From positions 1-39,065 of IMG/VR virus record IMGVR_UViG_3300045454_000126: a stretch of 39,065 bases of DNA; one strand, written 5' to 3'. The stretch's first letter is position 1, and every line of letters begins with the position of its first letter. A program made the translations under genes and the position numbers. This DNA is from a virus. Below, piece by piece: positions 29,180-36,269 of the stretch. The notes under the pieces were generated by a model. It was given only the letters and a program-made list of their open reading frames with translations, was not told the origin of the DNA and searched no databases.

Positions 29180-29582
29180 CGTTGTCTCCTATCATCTGCG
29201 GCGGGCCATCCACCGCAAGACTCGCTTCGCGCGCTTGTGCTTCCATCGCGCGCAGAACCGGCCCCACCACAGCCTCAGCCGCAACCACGCTTGGTGCATC
29301 GGGTCCGGCAATTGCTCTGGTGATTTCGAGTTCATTTTTGAGCCGCTCGAACTGTCGCGCACACTCGGCCTGATAGGCGGCGCGGAGTTTCAGGTAGACA
29401 GATGCCCAGAGGTCTTTCGGCCGCCGGTAGCGAAGCGCCCAGAACGTGCGCGTCGGCACGCCGTATCGGCGCTCAAGCCGTTGCCAAGCGTTCGGGATAT
29501 CGCCCGGCCCCCGGCTCTCCATGCGTGTCAGCTCGGCCGCCCACCTACTCGCCTCGTCGACCGTGGCCGTGACGTCGCTCAT
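29133..29582 (-). CDS. 149-residue helical protein upstream of gapR-like gene
   Basis: Start [18 protein letters not shown] at 29582 with GAGGAG just before. Contains [20 protein letters not shown], a helix-turn-helix-like stretch, and [20 protein letters not shown] followed by a charged helix ([18 protein letters not shown]). The last residues overlap the GapR-like gene by 47 bases. A regulatory or DNA-binding role is plausible from the HTH-like segment, but no family was recognised. Confidence 0.6.
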   Translation of the reverse strand: MSDVTATVDEASRWAAELTRMESRGPGDIPNAWQRLERRYGVPTRTFWALRYRRPKDLWASVYLKLRAAYQAECARQFERLKNELEITRAIAGPDAPSVVAAEAVVGPVLRAMEAQAREASLAVDGPPQMIGDNDGGNRMGLGRRPGVA

Positions 29583-29923
29583 TTGCTCCTCGCGCAAAGA
29601 ACTTTCGCGCATCCGTATCCGCCCCTCTGCGATGGTGACCATGACGAGGCGGTCACGCGCGCGCCTTGCCGGGCGCGGCGGAGGGACAAACGGATGGAGC
29701 CGAGCGAGAGCGACGGACGAGACGAGGAGACGGAGCCGAGCGGCATGGGGTCAGACGGCGAGAGCCGCCCGGCTCCCGTGCACGCGAAGGCAGAGCGGAA
29801 GACCATTCTGTTGGCCGCGCCAAAATGGTCGGCCCCGCGCCGAGGGGACGCCGCGGGGCCGCGCGCCGCGGTGGAGGCGGCGCAGTCACGCACGACCGCC
29901 GATATCGCGCGTGAGGAGATCAT
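29579..29923 (-). CDS. Possible 114-residue Ser/Arg-rich protein
   Basis: ATG 29923 lies one base after the stop of the 46-residue gene, and its TGA overlaps the next start (ATGA at 29579-29582). GC-rich third positions (about three quarters) support it, but the product is low-complexity, with many Ser, Arg and Ala (GSVSSSRPSLSLGSIRLSLR) and no visible fold. Without it, 29583-29920 would be an empty stretch in a tightly packed operon. Coding status uncertain. Confidence 0.4.
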   Translation of the reverse strand: MISSRAISAVVRDCAASTAARGPAASPRRGADHFGAANRMVFRSAFACTGAGRLSPSDPMPLGSVSSSRPSLSLGSIRLSLRRARQGARVTASSWSPSQRGGYGCAKVLCARSK

Positions 29924-29924
29924 G

Positions 29925-30065
29925 TCAGGGCGACTCCGGCTCGATGCTGACAAGCACCCACGGCATGCCTGGCGCCCTGACCCATGTGAGAACCGAAACG
30001 CCTGGCCACATCAACGCGCCATCCTTGTTGACGCCCGTCAGGCGCATGCGGGTACGCTTGATCAC
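29925..30065 (-). CDS. 46-residue protein, GTG start
   Basis: GTG at 30065 overlaps the preceding stop (GTGA). Product IKRTRMRLTGVNKDGALMWPG, then SVLTWVRAPGMPWVLVSIEPESP, looks like a compact beta structure. Both boundaries are tight, which is the main support. No known family. Part of the string of very short coupled genes between the Cro-like and GapR-like genes. Confidence 0.55.
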   Translation of the reverse strand: MIKRTRMRLTGVNKDGALMWPGVSVLTWVRAPGMPWVLVSIEPESP

Positions 30066-30193
30066 GCCGCGACCCACAGCACGGTGAGCGCGACGGCAAG
30101 CAGCACGCCGACCGCGAGCACACAGGCGGTGAGCGCGATCGTGGTGACGCGGTCCGGAGCGACATTGGACCAAGGGTTCGGGCCGACGGTCAT
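30062..30193 (-). CDS. 43-residue single-span membrane protein
   Basis: MTVGPNPWSNVAPDRVTTIA followed by a 23-residue hydrophobic helix ending WVAA. Begins at ATG 30193 just after the stop of the 53-residue gene region (overlapping frames) and ends overlapping the GTG of the next gene. Small membrane peptides like this occur in early operons of temperate phages and often affect host functions. Function unknown. Confidence 0.55.
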   Translation of the reverse strand: MTVGPNPWSNVAPDRVTTIALTACVLAVGVLLAVALTVLWVAA

Positions 30194-30351
30194 GTGGACA
30201 GGACCAGCAACAGGATGAAACCGACGAGGGCGGCTTCGGTCGCGGCGGCCGCGATCACCACGGCGGCGACGATGCGTTGGCGCCGCTCGGGCGTGATGAT
30301 CCGCCGCGCGGGCGGGAAAGCGAAGCCGCTGTAGGGGTCGAGGTCGGTCAC
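30190..30351 (-). CDS. 53-residue single-span membrane protein, GTG start
   Basis: GTG at 30351 overlaps the stop of the HTH gene (GTGA). TDLDPYSGFAFPPARRIITPE precedes a long hydrophobic C-terminal helix (IVAAVVIAAAATEAALVGFI). The stop overlaps the start of the 43-residue membrane gene (ATGA). Two adjacent tiny membrane proteins may form a complex, which is inference. Confidence 0.55.
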   Translation of the reverse strand: MTDLDPYSGFAFPPARRIITPERRQRIVAAVVIAAAATEAALVGFILLLVLST

Positions 30352-30539
30352 GACGCAACCTCGCGGCTCACGGTGAGACGCCTCGCCCCGCGGAGCGGCT
30401 GCCCTCTCCGCTTGGCGAGGTGGACCGGGTAGCTCGTATCCACCTTGTGACGGGCAGCAATCTCCCTCAGCAGCAGGCCGGCAAGATAGTCGCGCAGGAT
30501 CGCGCGACGCTGCTTTTCGGTCAGGCGGGGCGCACTCAT
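30348..30539 (-). CDS. 63-residue helix-turn-helix protein
   Basis: MSAPRLTEKQRRAILRDYLAG LLLREIAARHKV, in two parts, then SYPVHLAKRRGQPLRG: a compact helix-turn-helix as in small phage regulators (the second helix reads LREIAARHKVDTSY). Start ATG 30539 overlaps the stop of the Cro-like gene (ATGA). Likely a DNA-binding protein of the leftward operon, second gene after the promoter. Confidence 0.65.
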   Translation of the reverse strand: MSAPRLTEKQRRAILRDYLAGLLLREIAARHKVDTSYPVHLAKRRGQPLRGARRLTVSREVAS

Positions 30540-30766
30540 GACACAACCCTCTCGGTGACGGGGGAGGACGGATACAGGTCGGGCCGCAGCTTGTGGGGCG
30601 GGATGCCCGTCACTTCGGCGATCCCTATTACGCGCTCGGCGGGCACGCGCTCTTCCCACCGCATCGCCGTGCTCTTGTTGACGCCGAACATGGCGCCAAA
30701 CTGCTCAAGCGTCAGCGGTGGGTCGTGAGCCTCGCGATAGAGGCGCAGGGGGCTTTGTTCGCTCAT
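30536..30766 (-). CDS. Cro/YdaS-like DNA-binding protein
   Basis: 76 residues. Helix-turn-helix region LTLEQFGAMFGVNKSTAMRWE followed by RVPAERVIGIAEVTGIPPHKLRPDLYP, the usual ending of YdaS/Cro-type phage regulators (the PHxLRPDxYP motif). First gene of the leftward operon, starting 11 bases after the operator at 30777-30793 and divergent from the repressor gene 30861-31199. Probably acts as Cro, competing for the same operators. Confidence 0.78.
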   Translation of the reverse strand: MSEQSPLRLYREAHDPPLTLEQFGAMFGVNKSTAMRWEERVPAERVIGIAEVTGIPPHKLRPDLYPSSPVTERVVS

Positions 30767-30776
30767 GGGCGGCATA

Positions 30777-30802
30777 GTTGCGCAACACGCAACATTGGTC
30801 AA
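30777..30802 (-). promoter_or_regulatory. Leftward early promoter with operator GTTGC-N7-GCAAC
   Basis: The minus strand has TTGACC (30797-30802), three bases, then an operator with arms GTTGC and GCAAC (30777-30793) that covers the spacer and leads into AACTAT as a weak -10. A degenerate second copy begins at 30810 and a half-site at 30854. Matches the rightward promoter in design. Confidence 0.6.
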
Positions 30803-30860
30803 GGGCTTCGTTGCGAAACAGGCTAACGACGATCGTCTAGGGCCGCGCATAGAGTTGCGT

Positions 30861-31199
30861 ATGGCACTGACGAAACACGAGAAACCGGCGATAAGGCTGC
30901 ACTACATCGCAGAGTGGGCCGAACGGCGACATCTGCGGCAAGCGGACATCGTGCGCGAAATCGGCGTCGACAAAAGCAACGTCTCCCGATGGTTCAGCGG
31001 CGCTCTGCCTTCGGAAGAGAACATCCGAGCGCTCGCCGCGCTGTTCGAGCTGGACGAGCCGGCAGCGCTGTTTCGGCACCCCGACGAAGATTGGATGGCG
31101 CGGCTACTTCGCGGTCGGTCAACAGAGGAGCGCGAGCGCGCAAAGCAAATGCTCGAACTTGCGTTCCCCCCACGGGCCGCGATGAAGCGGCCGGCGTAA
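30861..31199 (+). CDS. XRE-family prophage repressor
   Basis: 112 residues. HTH region HLRQADIVREIGVDKSNVSRWFSG, then LPSEENIRALAALFELDEPAALFRHPDEDW, the standard small-repressor layout without a LexA-like cleavage domain. Starts MALTKHEKPA at 30861; no strong Shine-Dalgarno, and a half-operator GTTGCG ends one base before the ATG, so it may be leaderless and autoregulated. Divergent from the Cro-like gene. It is the best candidate for binding the GTTGC-N7-GCAAC sites. Size and composition leave open how induction occurs (an antirepressor may be needed). Confidence 0.78.
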   Translation: MALTKHEKPAIRLHYIAEWAERRHLRQADIVREIGVDKSNVSRWFSGALPSEENIRALAALFELDEPAALFRHPDEDWMARLLRGRSTEERERAKQMLELAFPPRAAMKRPA

Positions 31200-31213
31200 C
31201 GAGGAGCGGCGAG

Positions 31214-31426
31214 ATGTTCACCTTCGGCGCGCTCCTGCTCGGGGGCGGACTGGCTTGGCTCTCCTGGCGTGGGAGTGGCCAGGACCGGGCCTCCTACGAT
31301 CGGTCGAACCTCGATCCAGGTGTGTTTCTACTCCTGCTTCATCTTCGTCATGACCTGAGGCTCATCGCCTTCCTGCTCTTTGGCGTGATCGTCATGCTCG
31401 GTATCGTGGCCGATCGGATCGGCTGA
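31214..31426 (+). CDS. 70-residue membrane protein co-expressed with the repressor
   Basis: Starts MFTFGALLLGGGLAWLSWRG after GAGGAG, 14 bases downstream of the repressor stop. Two hydrophobic segments (residues ~2-18 and ~49-65, LIAFLLFGVIVMLGIVA). Same strand and spacing suggest one transcript with the repressor, thus made in the lysogen. A superinfection-exclusion role is plausible by position only. A strong hairpin follows at 31454. Confidence 0.6.
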   Translation: MFTFGALLLGGGLAWLSWRGSGQDRASYDRSNLDPGVFLLLLHLRHDLRLIAFLLFGVIVMLGIVADRIG

Positions 31427-31453
31427 CAATCGCTGCTGCCTCGGTCTGATAGG

Positions 31454-31479
31454 CGGGGGTCCGGGCGACCGGGCCCCCG
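31454..31479 (+). terminator. Strong hairpin ending the repressor operon
   Basis: 11-bp stem CGGGGGTCCGG / CCGGGCCCCCG containing one G-T pair, closed by the four-base loop GCGA (GNRA type). No T-run follows, so termination may be weak or factor-assisted. Confidence 0.5.
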
Positions 31480-31506
31480 TCGTCGATTCTGTCGTGCATT
31501 GGCGAC

Positions 31507-31559
31507 GTTGCGCTTAGTGCAACTTTTCAATTGACCGTCGTTGCGCAATATGCAACCAT
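31507..31559 (+). promoter_or_regulatory. Rightward early promoter with two operators GTTGC-N7-GCAAC
   Basis: Exact arms at 31507-31523 (GTTGC-GCTTAGT-GCAAC) and 31540-31556 (GTTGC-GCAATAT-GCAAC). TTGACC at 31531-31536 precedes the second operator by three bases; AACCAT (31554-31559) falls at 17-base spacing. The layout repeats that of the leftward promoter. A GATTC (CcrM-type site) lies at 31485-31489. Confidence 0.65.
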
Positions 31560-31584
31560 CTCTCCATCGCCGATGGAGAGCCCG

Positions 31585-31776
31585 ATGCCCGCCACCACCG
31601 AGACGCCCAAGCCCACAGAGACCCCGCAGGCCCTGCCGCGGGTCGCGTTCGCCAGCGCCGGGGCGATGACCCCGCAGGCCCGCCGCCGCGCCGCCGAGCT
31701 GGCGCGAGCCAAGCAGCCGAAGCTCTCTGCCGCCGGAGAGATCGTCCGCGGGCTGCGGCCCGCCGATCATGACTGA
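31585..31776 (+). CDS. 63-residue first gene of the rightward operon
   Basis: Starts MPATTETPKPTETPQALPRV at 31585, after GGAGAG. Thr/Pro-rich N-terminus, then a basic helix PQARRRAAELARAKQPKL. Another ATG lies at 31573. First gene after the repressor-controlled rightward promoter, so made early on induction; candidates are an antirepressor or a small antagonist, but no family is seen. Confidence 0.55.
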   Translation: MPATTETPKPTETPQALPRVAFASAGAMTPQARRRAAELARAKQPKLSAAGEIVRGLRPADHD

Positions 31777-31786
31777 GGGCAGCGCG

Positions 31787-32080
31787 ATGTTCACCTCGAC
31801 ATGCTCTCTGGTCGAGCGCGCCGTTCATCTTGGCGCTCGCCGGCCGACCACTAGAGTGGTCACCAATCCCGAGCGCTGGGCAGATTGGCGCGCCGCCGCC
31901 GATCAGCTTGTGGTTGCGTCGAGCATCATCGATCTGACCCAGGCTGAGATGGACGACCTGATCAGCGCATGCGACCGCGCCGCCGGCCTGACGCCTGAGC
32001 GGATCGGAGAGGCGATCGACACTGTCGCCAGCTTCATCGCCCTGATCGCCGCGCCGATCGCGGCTGTGTGCATCCTCTGA
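31787..32080 (+). CDS. 97-residue helical protein
   Basis: Start MFTSTCSLVERAVHLG at 31787 (GAGGG upstream); an earlier ATG at 31769 would overlap the previous gene. RWADWRAAADQLVVASSIIDLTQAEMDDLISACDRAAGLTP, in pieces across residues ~30-70, followed by a hydrophobic end (SFIALIAAPIAAVCIL). No family recognised. Confidence 0.55.
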   Translation: MFTSTCSLVERAVHLGARRPTTRVVTNPERWADWRAAADQLVVASSIIDLTQAEMDDLISACDRAAGLTPERIGEAIDTVASFIALIAAPIAAVCIL

Positions 32081-32087
32081 GGTCGTC

Positions 32088-32465
32088 ATGATCAGTGAGC
32101 GCCGCACCCCCAACGCGATCCTCGAATGCGCCATGACCGCCGCCGCACTGCGGCCGCGCCACCGGGAGACCCGCATGACGCCGATCAGCATCTGCAACGT
32201 CCATCGTGCCGCGGCGCGGCTTCAGCGCTCCGGCGTATCGCTTGGCCTTCCGCTTTGCGACGTCCATCTCGACATCGTCGGCCCGTGCGGCGAGCGGACC
32301 CCGATCGTGCTGCGGGTCGATCCGCGCCACGCGGCGTGGGCCGAGCGGTTCGTCCGCCTCACCAACCTCGCCAACCTGGAGCCCTCGGCGCTGCCGGCGG
32401 CCGACCGGGCTCGGCTTGCCGCGGAGTGTCACGATGTACCGACCCGAGATCGAGATCGAGTTTGA
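32088..32465 (+). CDS. 125-residue protein (alternative start gives 96)
   Basis: ATG 32088 follows GAGG; a second start at 32175 (MTPISICNVHRAAARLQ) follows GGGAGACC and may be the true one, because the first 29 residues look unstructured. The body holds VSLGLPLCDVHLDIVGPCGERTPIVLRVDP and a helical end. No family recognised. It overlaps the next gene by 32 bases. Confidence 0.5.
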   Translation: MISERRTPNAILECAMTAAALRPRHRETRMTPISICNVHRAAARLQRSGVSLGLPLCDVHLDIVGPCGERTPIVLRVDPRHAAWAERFVRLTNLANLEPSALPAADRARLAAECHDVPTRDRDRV

Positions 32466-32829
32466 GGACGTGCCGTTGATCGTCGCCGATCCGCGTGGAC
32501 GGGGCGTCCGCGGCATTCCGCCCGGTGCGGCGCTGTCGTGCATCACGGGGCGCGCCACCATCGCGCTCTGCAACGACGATCCCGTCGACGGCGAGCTGGT
32601 GTGCGTGCGCATCGATCCGCCCGGCGCCTCCGCAGTCGGGCCGTTCGCGCGCTGGCACATGGATCGGCCGCACTACCACGAATTTCTGGCGGCTGCGCTG
32701 TTTGATTGGATCGAGGCGAGCCTGTTCGCCGCGCTCGGCGACGAGATCCGTGGACGGCTCGCATGGGCCGCGAGCAAGGAGGCGGCCGAACTCTCCGCGG
32801 CCGACGACGCATGGAAGATGAGGGCATGA
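32434..32829 (+). CDS. 131-residue protein of unknown function
   Basis: Start MYRPEIEIEFEDVPLIV at 32434 with GGAG nine bases ahead. Beta-rich start (GAALSCITGRATIALCNDDP; ELVCVRIDPPG), then FARWHMDRPHYHEFLAAALFDWIEASLFAAL. The His-rich HMDRPHYHEF could bind metal. The gene continues to a TGA overlapping the next ATG. No family recognised. Confidence 0.55.
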   Translation: MYRPEIEIEFEDVPLIVADPRGRGVRGIPPGAALSCITGRATIALCNDDPVDGELVCVRIDPPGASAVGPFARWHMDRPHYHEFLAAALFDWIEASLFAALGDEIRGRLAWAASKEAAELSAADDAWKMRA

Positions 32830-33080
32830 CCATGAGCGATGACACCGTGACGGTGCAGAACCTGCGCGCCTTGATATCTGACCTGTTGGCACTACTAGAC
32901 CGCGTCGTGATCGCGGACGTCTACGGCACGCTGTACGTCGGGATCTCGGTCGAGAACGGCCGAGGCGGCTGGTCGGTGCGCGTCCCCGACGAGGCGCGGG
33001 GCCTCTTTTCAGACTGGGCCCGCGACCGCGGAGCCATGCTCGCCAACCAAATCGCCAAGTCCGAAGGCCGTACGCCATGA
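32826..33080 (+). CDS. 84-residue protein of unknown function
   Basis: ATG 32826 overlaps the previous stop (ATGA); a second ATG two codons later is equally possible. Helical start (QNLRALISDLLALLDRVVIAD), then GTLYVGISVENGRGGWSVRVPDE, a short beta section. Ends by overlapping the next gene start (ATGA). Unknown. Confidence 0.55.
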   Translation: MTMSDDTVTVQNLRALISDLLALLDRVVIADVYGTLYVGISVENGRGGWSVRVPDEARGLFSDWARDRGAMLANQIAKSEGRTP

Positions 33081-33214
33081 CCTCTACCTGGAAAGGCGGG
33101 TGGACGGGCCAGCCCGAAGACATGGAGCCGACAGTCGCGAATTGTCTCGCGACTGGGGAGTGCGGATGCAGCGTCGGCGCCGTTCTCGCTGGCCGCAAGA
33201 GGGAGGGCCGGTGA
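33077..33214 (+). CDS. 45-residue Cys-containing protein
   Basis: ATG 33077 overlaps the previous stop (ATGA), and its TGA overlaps the next ATG (TGATG). MTSTWKGGWTGQPED then NCLATGECGCSVGAVLAGRKRE: three Cys within nine residues. Coupled boundaries at both ends support translation. Possible zinc- or disulfide-linked small protein. Confidence 0.5.
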   Translation: MTSTWKGGWTGQPEDMEPTVANCLATGECGCSVGAVLAGRKREGR

Positions 33215-33420
33215 TGGAAACAACCACGTTAGCCCTGATGGACCGCCTGCGGGCGCGAGCTGATCAGATCGATCATCGGATCGGCCCAATCCCGGGCCGC
33301 GACGCTGATGCGATCGCGGTCGAACTGCGCGCGGCGGCGGATACCATCGGCGTGCTCGGCGAGGCCGTCGAAGTGCTTCGCGCGGTTCTTCAGACTGCCA
33401 AGGCGGAGGGCCGATCGTGA
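33214..33420 (+). CDS. 68-residue helical protein
   Basis: METTTLALMDRLRARADQID, then helices AVELRAAADTIGVLGEAVEVLRAVLQ. Coiled-coil-like. It starts at the TGATG overlap and ends overlapping the XF1762-like start (GTGA type). Unknown. Confidence 0.5.
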   Translation: METTTLALMDRLRARADQIDHRIGPIPGRDADAIAVELRAAADTIGVLGEAVEVLRAVLQTAKAEGRS

Positions 33421-33872
33421 TCGCTCCGTGCACGGTGAGTGAGGCCCGACGCCGCGTACGCGAGTGGCATCGTCACCTGCCAGAGGTGCGTGGTGGTCTG
33501 TTCGCGGTCCAGGTGCTTGGCACCGATGGCAGCCCCGTTGGTGTTGGCATTGCCGGCAATCCGCCGCGTGTCTGGCAGGGTATAGGCCGCATCGTGATCA
33601 CCAGGGTGGCAACCAACGGGACCGAGAACGCCTGCTCCGAGATCTACGGCGCTCTGTGCCGCGCCGCGAAGGCGCTCGGCTATCGCGAGGCCTGGACATA
33701 CACGCTGCCGCATGAACCGGGCACGTCGTTGCGCGCGGCCGGGTTCGTCGACGCGGGCATGACCGACGGCGGCGAGTGGGATCGGCCATCCCGCGCCCGG
33801 AAGCCAGCAACTCGGCCAGAGCGTAAACGACGATGGCGCCGGATGCTACGAGGAGGCCGCTTCGATGGCTGA
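33417..33872 (+). CDS. XF1762-like (GNAT-related) phage protein
   Basis: 151 residues. VSEARRRVREWHRHLPEVRGGLFAVQV, then GSPVGVGIAGNPP, a loop with RIVITRVATNGTENACSEIYGALCRAAKALGY and TYTLPHEPGTSLRAAGF, read in order. This is the pattern of the XF1762 family, small acetyltransferase-fold proteins common in temperate phages; the true activity is not known. The C-terminus is basic and Arg-rich. Coupled to the gene before and overlapping the next by eight bases. Confidence 0.78.
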   Translation: MIAPCTVSEARRRVREWHRHLPEVRGGLFAVQVLGTDGSPVGVGIAGNPPRVWQGIGRIVITRVATNGTENACSEIYGALCRAAKALGYREAWTYTLPHEPGTSLRAAGFVDAGMTDGGEWDRPSRARKPATRPERKRRWRRMLRGGRFDG

Positions 33873-34086
33873 CATCCATCTCATCACGTCGTCGATGCAC
33901 CGGCCGCCGCAGCGCCGGCCAGACGGCCACACCGCCGACGTCGTCTCTCTCGTCGAGAGGCGGCAGGTCGAGATCGTCCGACGGGCGGCCCGCCGCCGGC
34001 CACAGCCCGACCACGCCATGACCGAGGCCGGCATCGTGCGCCGCGCTCTCGGCCTCACCAGCCCCGAGCCGCCGAGCGCGGCGTGA
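33865..34086 (+). CDS. 73-residue basic protein
   Basis: Start MADIHLITSSMHRPPQRRPD at 33865 with AGGAGG nine bases upstream. Arg-rich middle (QVEIVRRAARRRPQPDHA). Possible small nucleic-acid binder in the rightward operon. No family recognised; stop at 34086. Confidence 0.5.
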   Translation: MADIHLITSSMHRPPQRRPDGHTADVVSLVERRQVEIVRRAARRRPQPDHAMTEAGIVRRALGLTSPEPPSAA

Positions 34087-34100
34087 CAGGAGGCATCACC

Positions 34101-34283
34101 ATGCTCGATCGTCCCCATATCGTCAGAGCGCTCTCTGACGGCAGGGCGCTGCCCAGCTTGCAACGCTGCGCCGCCGAGATCATCGGCCGGCAGGCCGAGG
34201 AGATCACCACCCTGCGCCGGACGCTGCGCCATCTGGAGGCATGGGCTGGCGTGCATGAGCCGACAGACGAGGAGGCCGCGTGA
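34101..34283 (+). CDS. 60-residue helical protein
   Basis: MLDRPHIVRALSDGRALPSL, then helix CAAEIIGRQAEEITTLRRTLRHLEAW. Ribosome site AGGAGG seven bases upstream of ATG 34101. Stop overlaps the next start. Unknown function. Confidence 0.5.
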   Translation: MLDRPHIVRALSDGRALPSLQRCAAEIIGRQAEEITTLRRTLRHLEAWAGVHEPTDEEAA

Positions 34284-35263
34284 TGGCGGACCCGTGGAAG
34301 TTCTGGCGTGACTGGCTCGCGCGCCTCGCTGATCCCAGCCTCCCGGAAATCGACGCGCATGCCGAGGCTCCTCAGTGGGGCTTCTATCGGATGTCCTCGC
34401 GGTCCCGAGAGGACAAGACGATCGTGCGGCAGGTCCCGGTGGCGATCTGGGGTGAGGATGGAGCGCTCTGGTGCAAGATCGAGGGAACGGTCTACAGCGG
34501 CGACCGCGTTGCGCTGGCGTGGCAACGCATCAACCTCCCGATCACCGAGGAGGTGTATCGCGCCGTCGCAGAGCGAGGCGAGCCGTGGCCCGACATCGAT
34601 CCGACTGTTGCGGATCAGATCCGCGCCGGCATCGGCGGCAACCAGCCGCCGCAGGACGAGGCCGAGATCTTGCGCGAGCAGATCAACGCGGCGCGGGCCG
34701 GCATCGCCGAGTACACCACCATCGGTGACGACGAGGCATGCAATCGGGCGCAGTCGCTGCGCGCCCGGCTGCTCGAACTCTCCGGCAAGGCGGACAAGAT
34801 CCGCGAGCGCGAGAAGCGGCCGCACTTCGACGCGGCGAAGGCGGTCGATGCTCGGTTCATGCCGCTGGTGAAAGACGCCAAGGACGGCGCGGACAGAGTG
34901 CGCCGCGCCATGGAAGCGTACCAGACCGCGAAGGCGAAGCGCGAGGCTGAGGCGCGACGCCGCGCCGAGGAGGAGGCCAGTCGTGCCGCGGCCTCCGTCG
35001 AGTCCACGCCCGCGGCGAGCCAAGCCGTCGAGGCCCCGTCCGCGGCGCGGGCCTCCGCGCCGATCAGGGGCGCGTACGGCCGGGCCGCGGCGTCCAAGCC
35101 GGTGATCGTCATCACCGATGTGACCGATTGGCCGGCGCTGATCGCCTACTACTCCGAGCACCCCGAGGTGCGCGCCCTGGTGCGCCGCCTCGCCGATCGT
35201 GCCGTCGCCGCTGGAGAGGTGGTGCCGGGTGTGGCCACCGAGGAACAGAGGAAAATCGCATGA
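34283..35263 (+). CDS. 326-residue coiled-coil protein preceding the RecT-like gene
   Basis: Start ATG 34283 (TGATG with previous stop). N-terminal ~100 residues contain FYRMSSRSREDKTIVRQVPVAIW and ALWCKIEGTVYSGDRVAL, then GIGGNQPPQDEAEILREQINAA, a helical array ending KRPHFDAAKAVDARFMPLVKDAKD, a 40-residue charged coil (KAKREAEARRRAEEEA), an Ala/Pro linker and a C-terminal WPALIAYYSEHPEVRALVRRLAD. It probably assists the recombinase in the same operon. No enzymatic motif identified. Confidence 0.6.
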   Translation: MADPWKFWRDWLARLADPSLPEIDAHAEAPQWGFYRMSSRSREDKTIVRQVPVAIWGEDGALWCKIEGTVYSGDRVALAWQRINLPITEEVYRAVAERGEPWPDIDPTVADQIRAGIGGNQPPQDEAEILREQINAARAGIAEYTTIGDDEACNRAQSLRARLLELSGKADKIREREKRPHFDAAKAVDARFMPLVKDAKDGADRVRRAMEAYQTAKAKREAEARRRAEEEASRAAASVESTPAASQAVEAPSAARASAPIRGAYGRAAASKPVIVITDVTDWPALIAYYSEHPEVRALVRRLADRAVAAGEVVPGVATEEQRKIA

Positions 35264-36204
35264 ACGAGCCCGCTCGCAATCTCCCGGCCGCCGCGTCCGA
35301 TACGGCGCCACGGCTGCCGAACATCGCGGCCGGCGGCGGCGTGCGCGCCATCGTCCCGCAGGATTTCGAGTCCGCGTGGCGCGTCGCCAACGTAATCGTC
35401 CGCTCCGGCATGGCCCCGCGCGGGCTCGACACGCCCGAGAAGGCCATGGTGGCGATCATGCACGGCCTGGAAATCGGCCTGACGCCGATGGCGGCGCTCC
35501 AGTCGATCGCCGTGGTGAACGGCCGGCCGACTGTGTGGGGTGACGGCGCCCTTGCGCTGGTGCGCGGTTCCGGGTTGCTCGCCTGGATGCAGGAGTATTT
35601 CGAGGGCGCCGAGGGCACGGACGGCCACACCGCCGTGTGTGTCATGCAGCGCGCGGGCGAGCCCGAGCCGGTCCGGCGGACGTTTTCGGTCGGCGACGCG
35701 AAGCGGGCCGGGCTGTTGGGCAAGGACGGTCCATGGAAGCAGTACCCGAAGCGGATGATGCAGATGCGCGCTCGTGCATTCGCTGTGCGGGACGGCTTCG
35801 CTGACGTGCTGCGCGGCGTTTCAATCCGCGAGGAGATGCACGACGTCGAGGCGTCCAACCGCGGACCGACGCCGCCCGGCCCGCCGTCTCCATCGGCGCC
35901 GCCATCGCCGCCGGCGATGCGCGACGTGAGCCCGCCGCGATCCACGGCTGCGCCAGGTCCGACGATCGTGGCTGCCGATGATGCTGCCACGAGCTCGATC
36001 GATACGCCGCCGGCCGACGGCGCGGCAGACCCGCTGCCGGGTCTCCAGTGGATCGAGCAGACGCTGAGCGCCGTCGACGATCCCGACACGCTGTCGGACG
36101 TCTGGTCCACCATGGTCGAGCCGAGACTGACGCAGGCGCCCAACGACTATTGGGAGCAGGCGATGGCGATCTATCGCCAGCACGAGCGGAGGCTGGCGCC
36201 GTGA
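35260..36204 (+). CDS. recT: RecT-family single-strand annealing protein
   Basis: 314 residues. The core DFESAWRVANVIVRSGMAPRG, EKAMVAIMHGLEIGLTPMAALQSIAVVNGRPTVWGDGALALVRG is a RecT signature (compare LSPMQALQGIAVINGKPAIYGD-type sequence in RecT relatives). Next come FSVGDAKRAGLLGKDGPWKQYPKRMMQMRARAFAVRDGFADVLRG and, after a Pro/Ser-rich linker, a helical tail. It would anneal complementary ssDNA during phage recombination. No exonuclease (RecE-type) gene is recognised nearby. ATG 35260 overlaps the previous stop (ATGA). Confidence 0.82.
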   Translation: MNEPARNLPAAASDTAPRLPNIAAGGGVRAIVPQDFESAWRVANVIVRSGMAPRGLDTPEKAMVAIMHGLEIGLTPMAALQSIAVVNGRPTVWGDGALALVRGSGLLAWMQEYFEGAEGTDGHTAVCVMQRAGEPEPVRRTFSVGDAKRAGLLGKDGPWKQYPKRMMQMRARAFAVRDGFADVLRGVSIREEMHDVEASNRGPTPPGPPSPSAPPSPPAMRDVSPPRSTAAPGPTIVAADDAATSSIDTPPADGAADPLPGLQWIEQTLSAVDDPDTLSDVWSTMVEPRLTQAPNDYWEQAMAIYRQHERRLAP

Positions 36205-36269
36205 TCACGCTCGATCAGCTTGAGGCGCGCCACCCGGCGCCGGCCGCACCAGAGGAGGTGCCGGCATGA
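36201..36269 (+). CDS. Possible 22-residue peptide, GTG start
   Basis: GTG at 36201 overlaps the recT stop (GTGA), and the frame runs to TGA at 36267-36269, overlapping the next ATG. Product ITLDQLEARHPAPAAPEEVPA. Tight spacing on both sides, but too short for certainty; may simply relay ribosomes. Confidence 0.35.
   Translation: MITLDQLEARHPAPAAPEEVPA

Noticed and set aside
31485-31489. GATTC site as a CcrM/GcrA control point at the rightward promoter
   Set aside because: A single five-base match is expected often by chance; noted only because a GcrA-like gene is present.
34055-35311. 418-residue minus-strand frame opposite the gene before recT
   Set aside because: Shadow frame; the plus strand has coupled starts and stops throughout.
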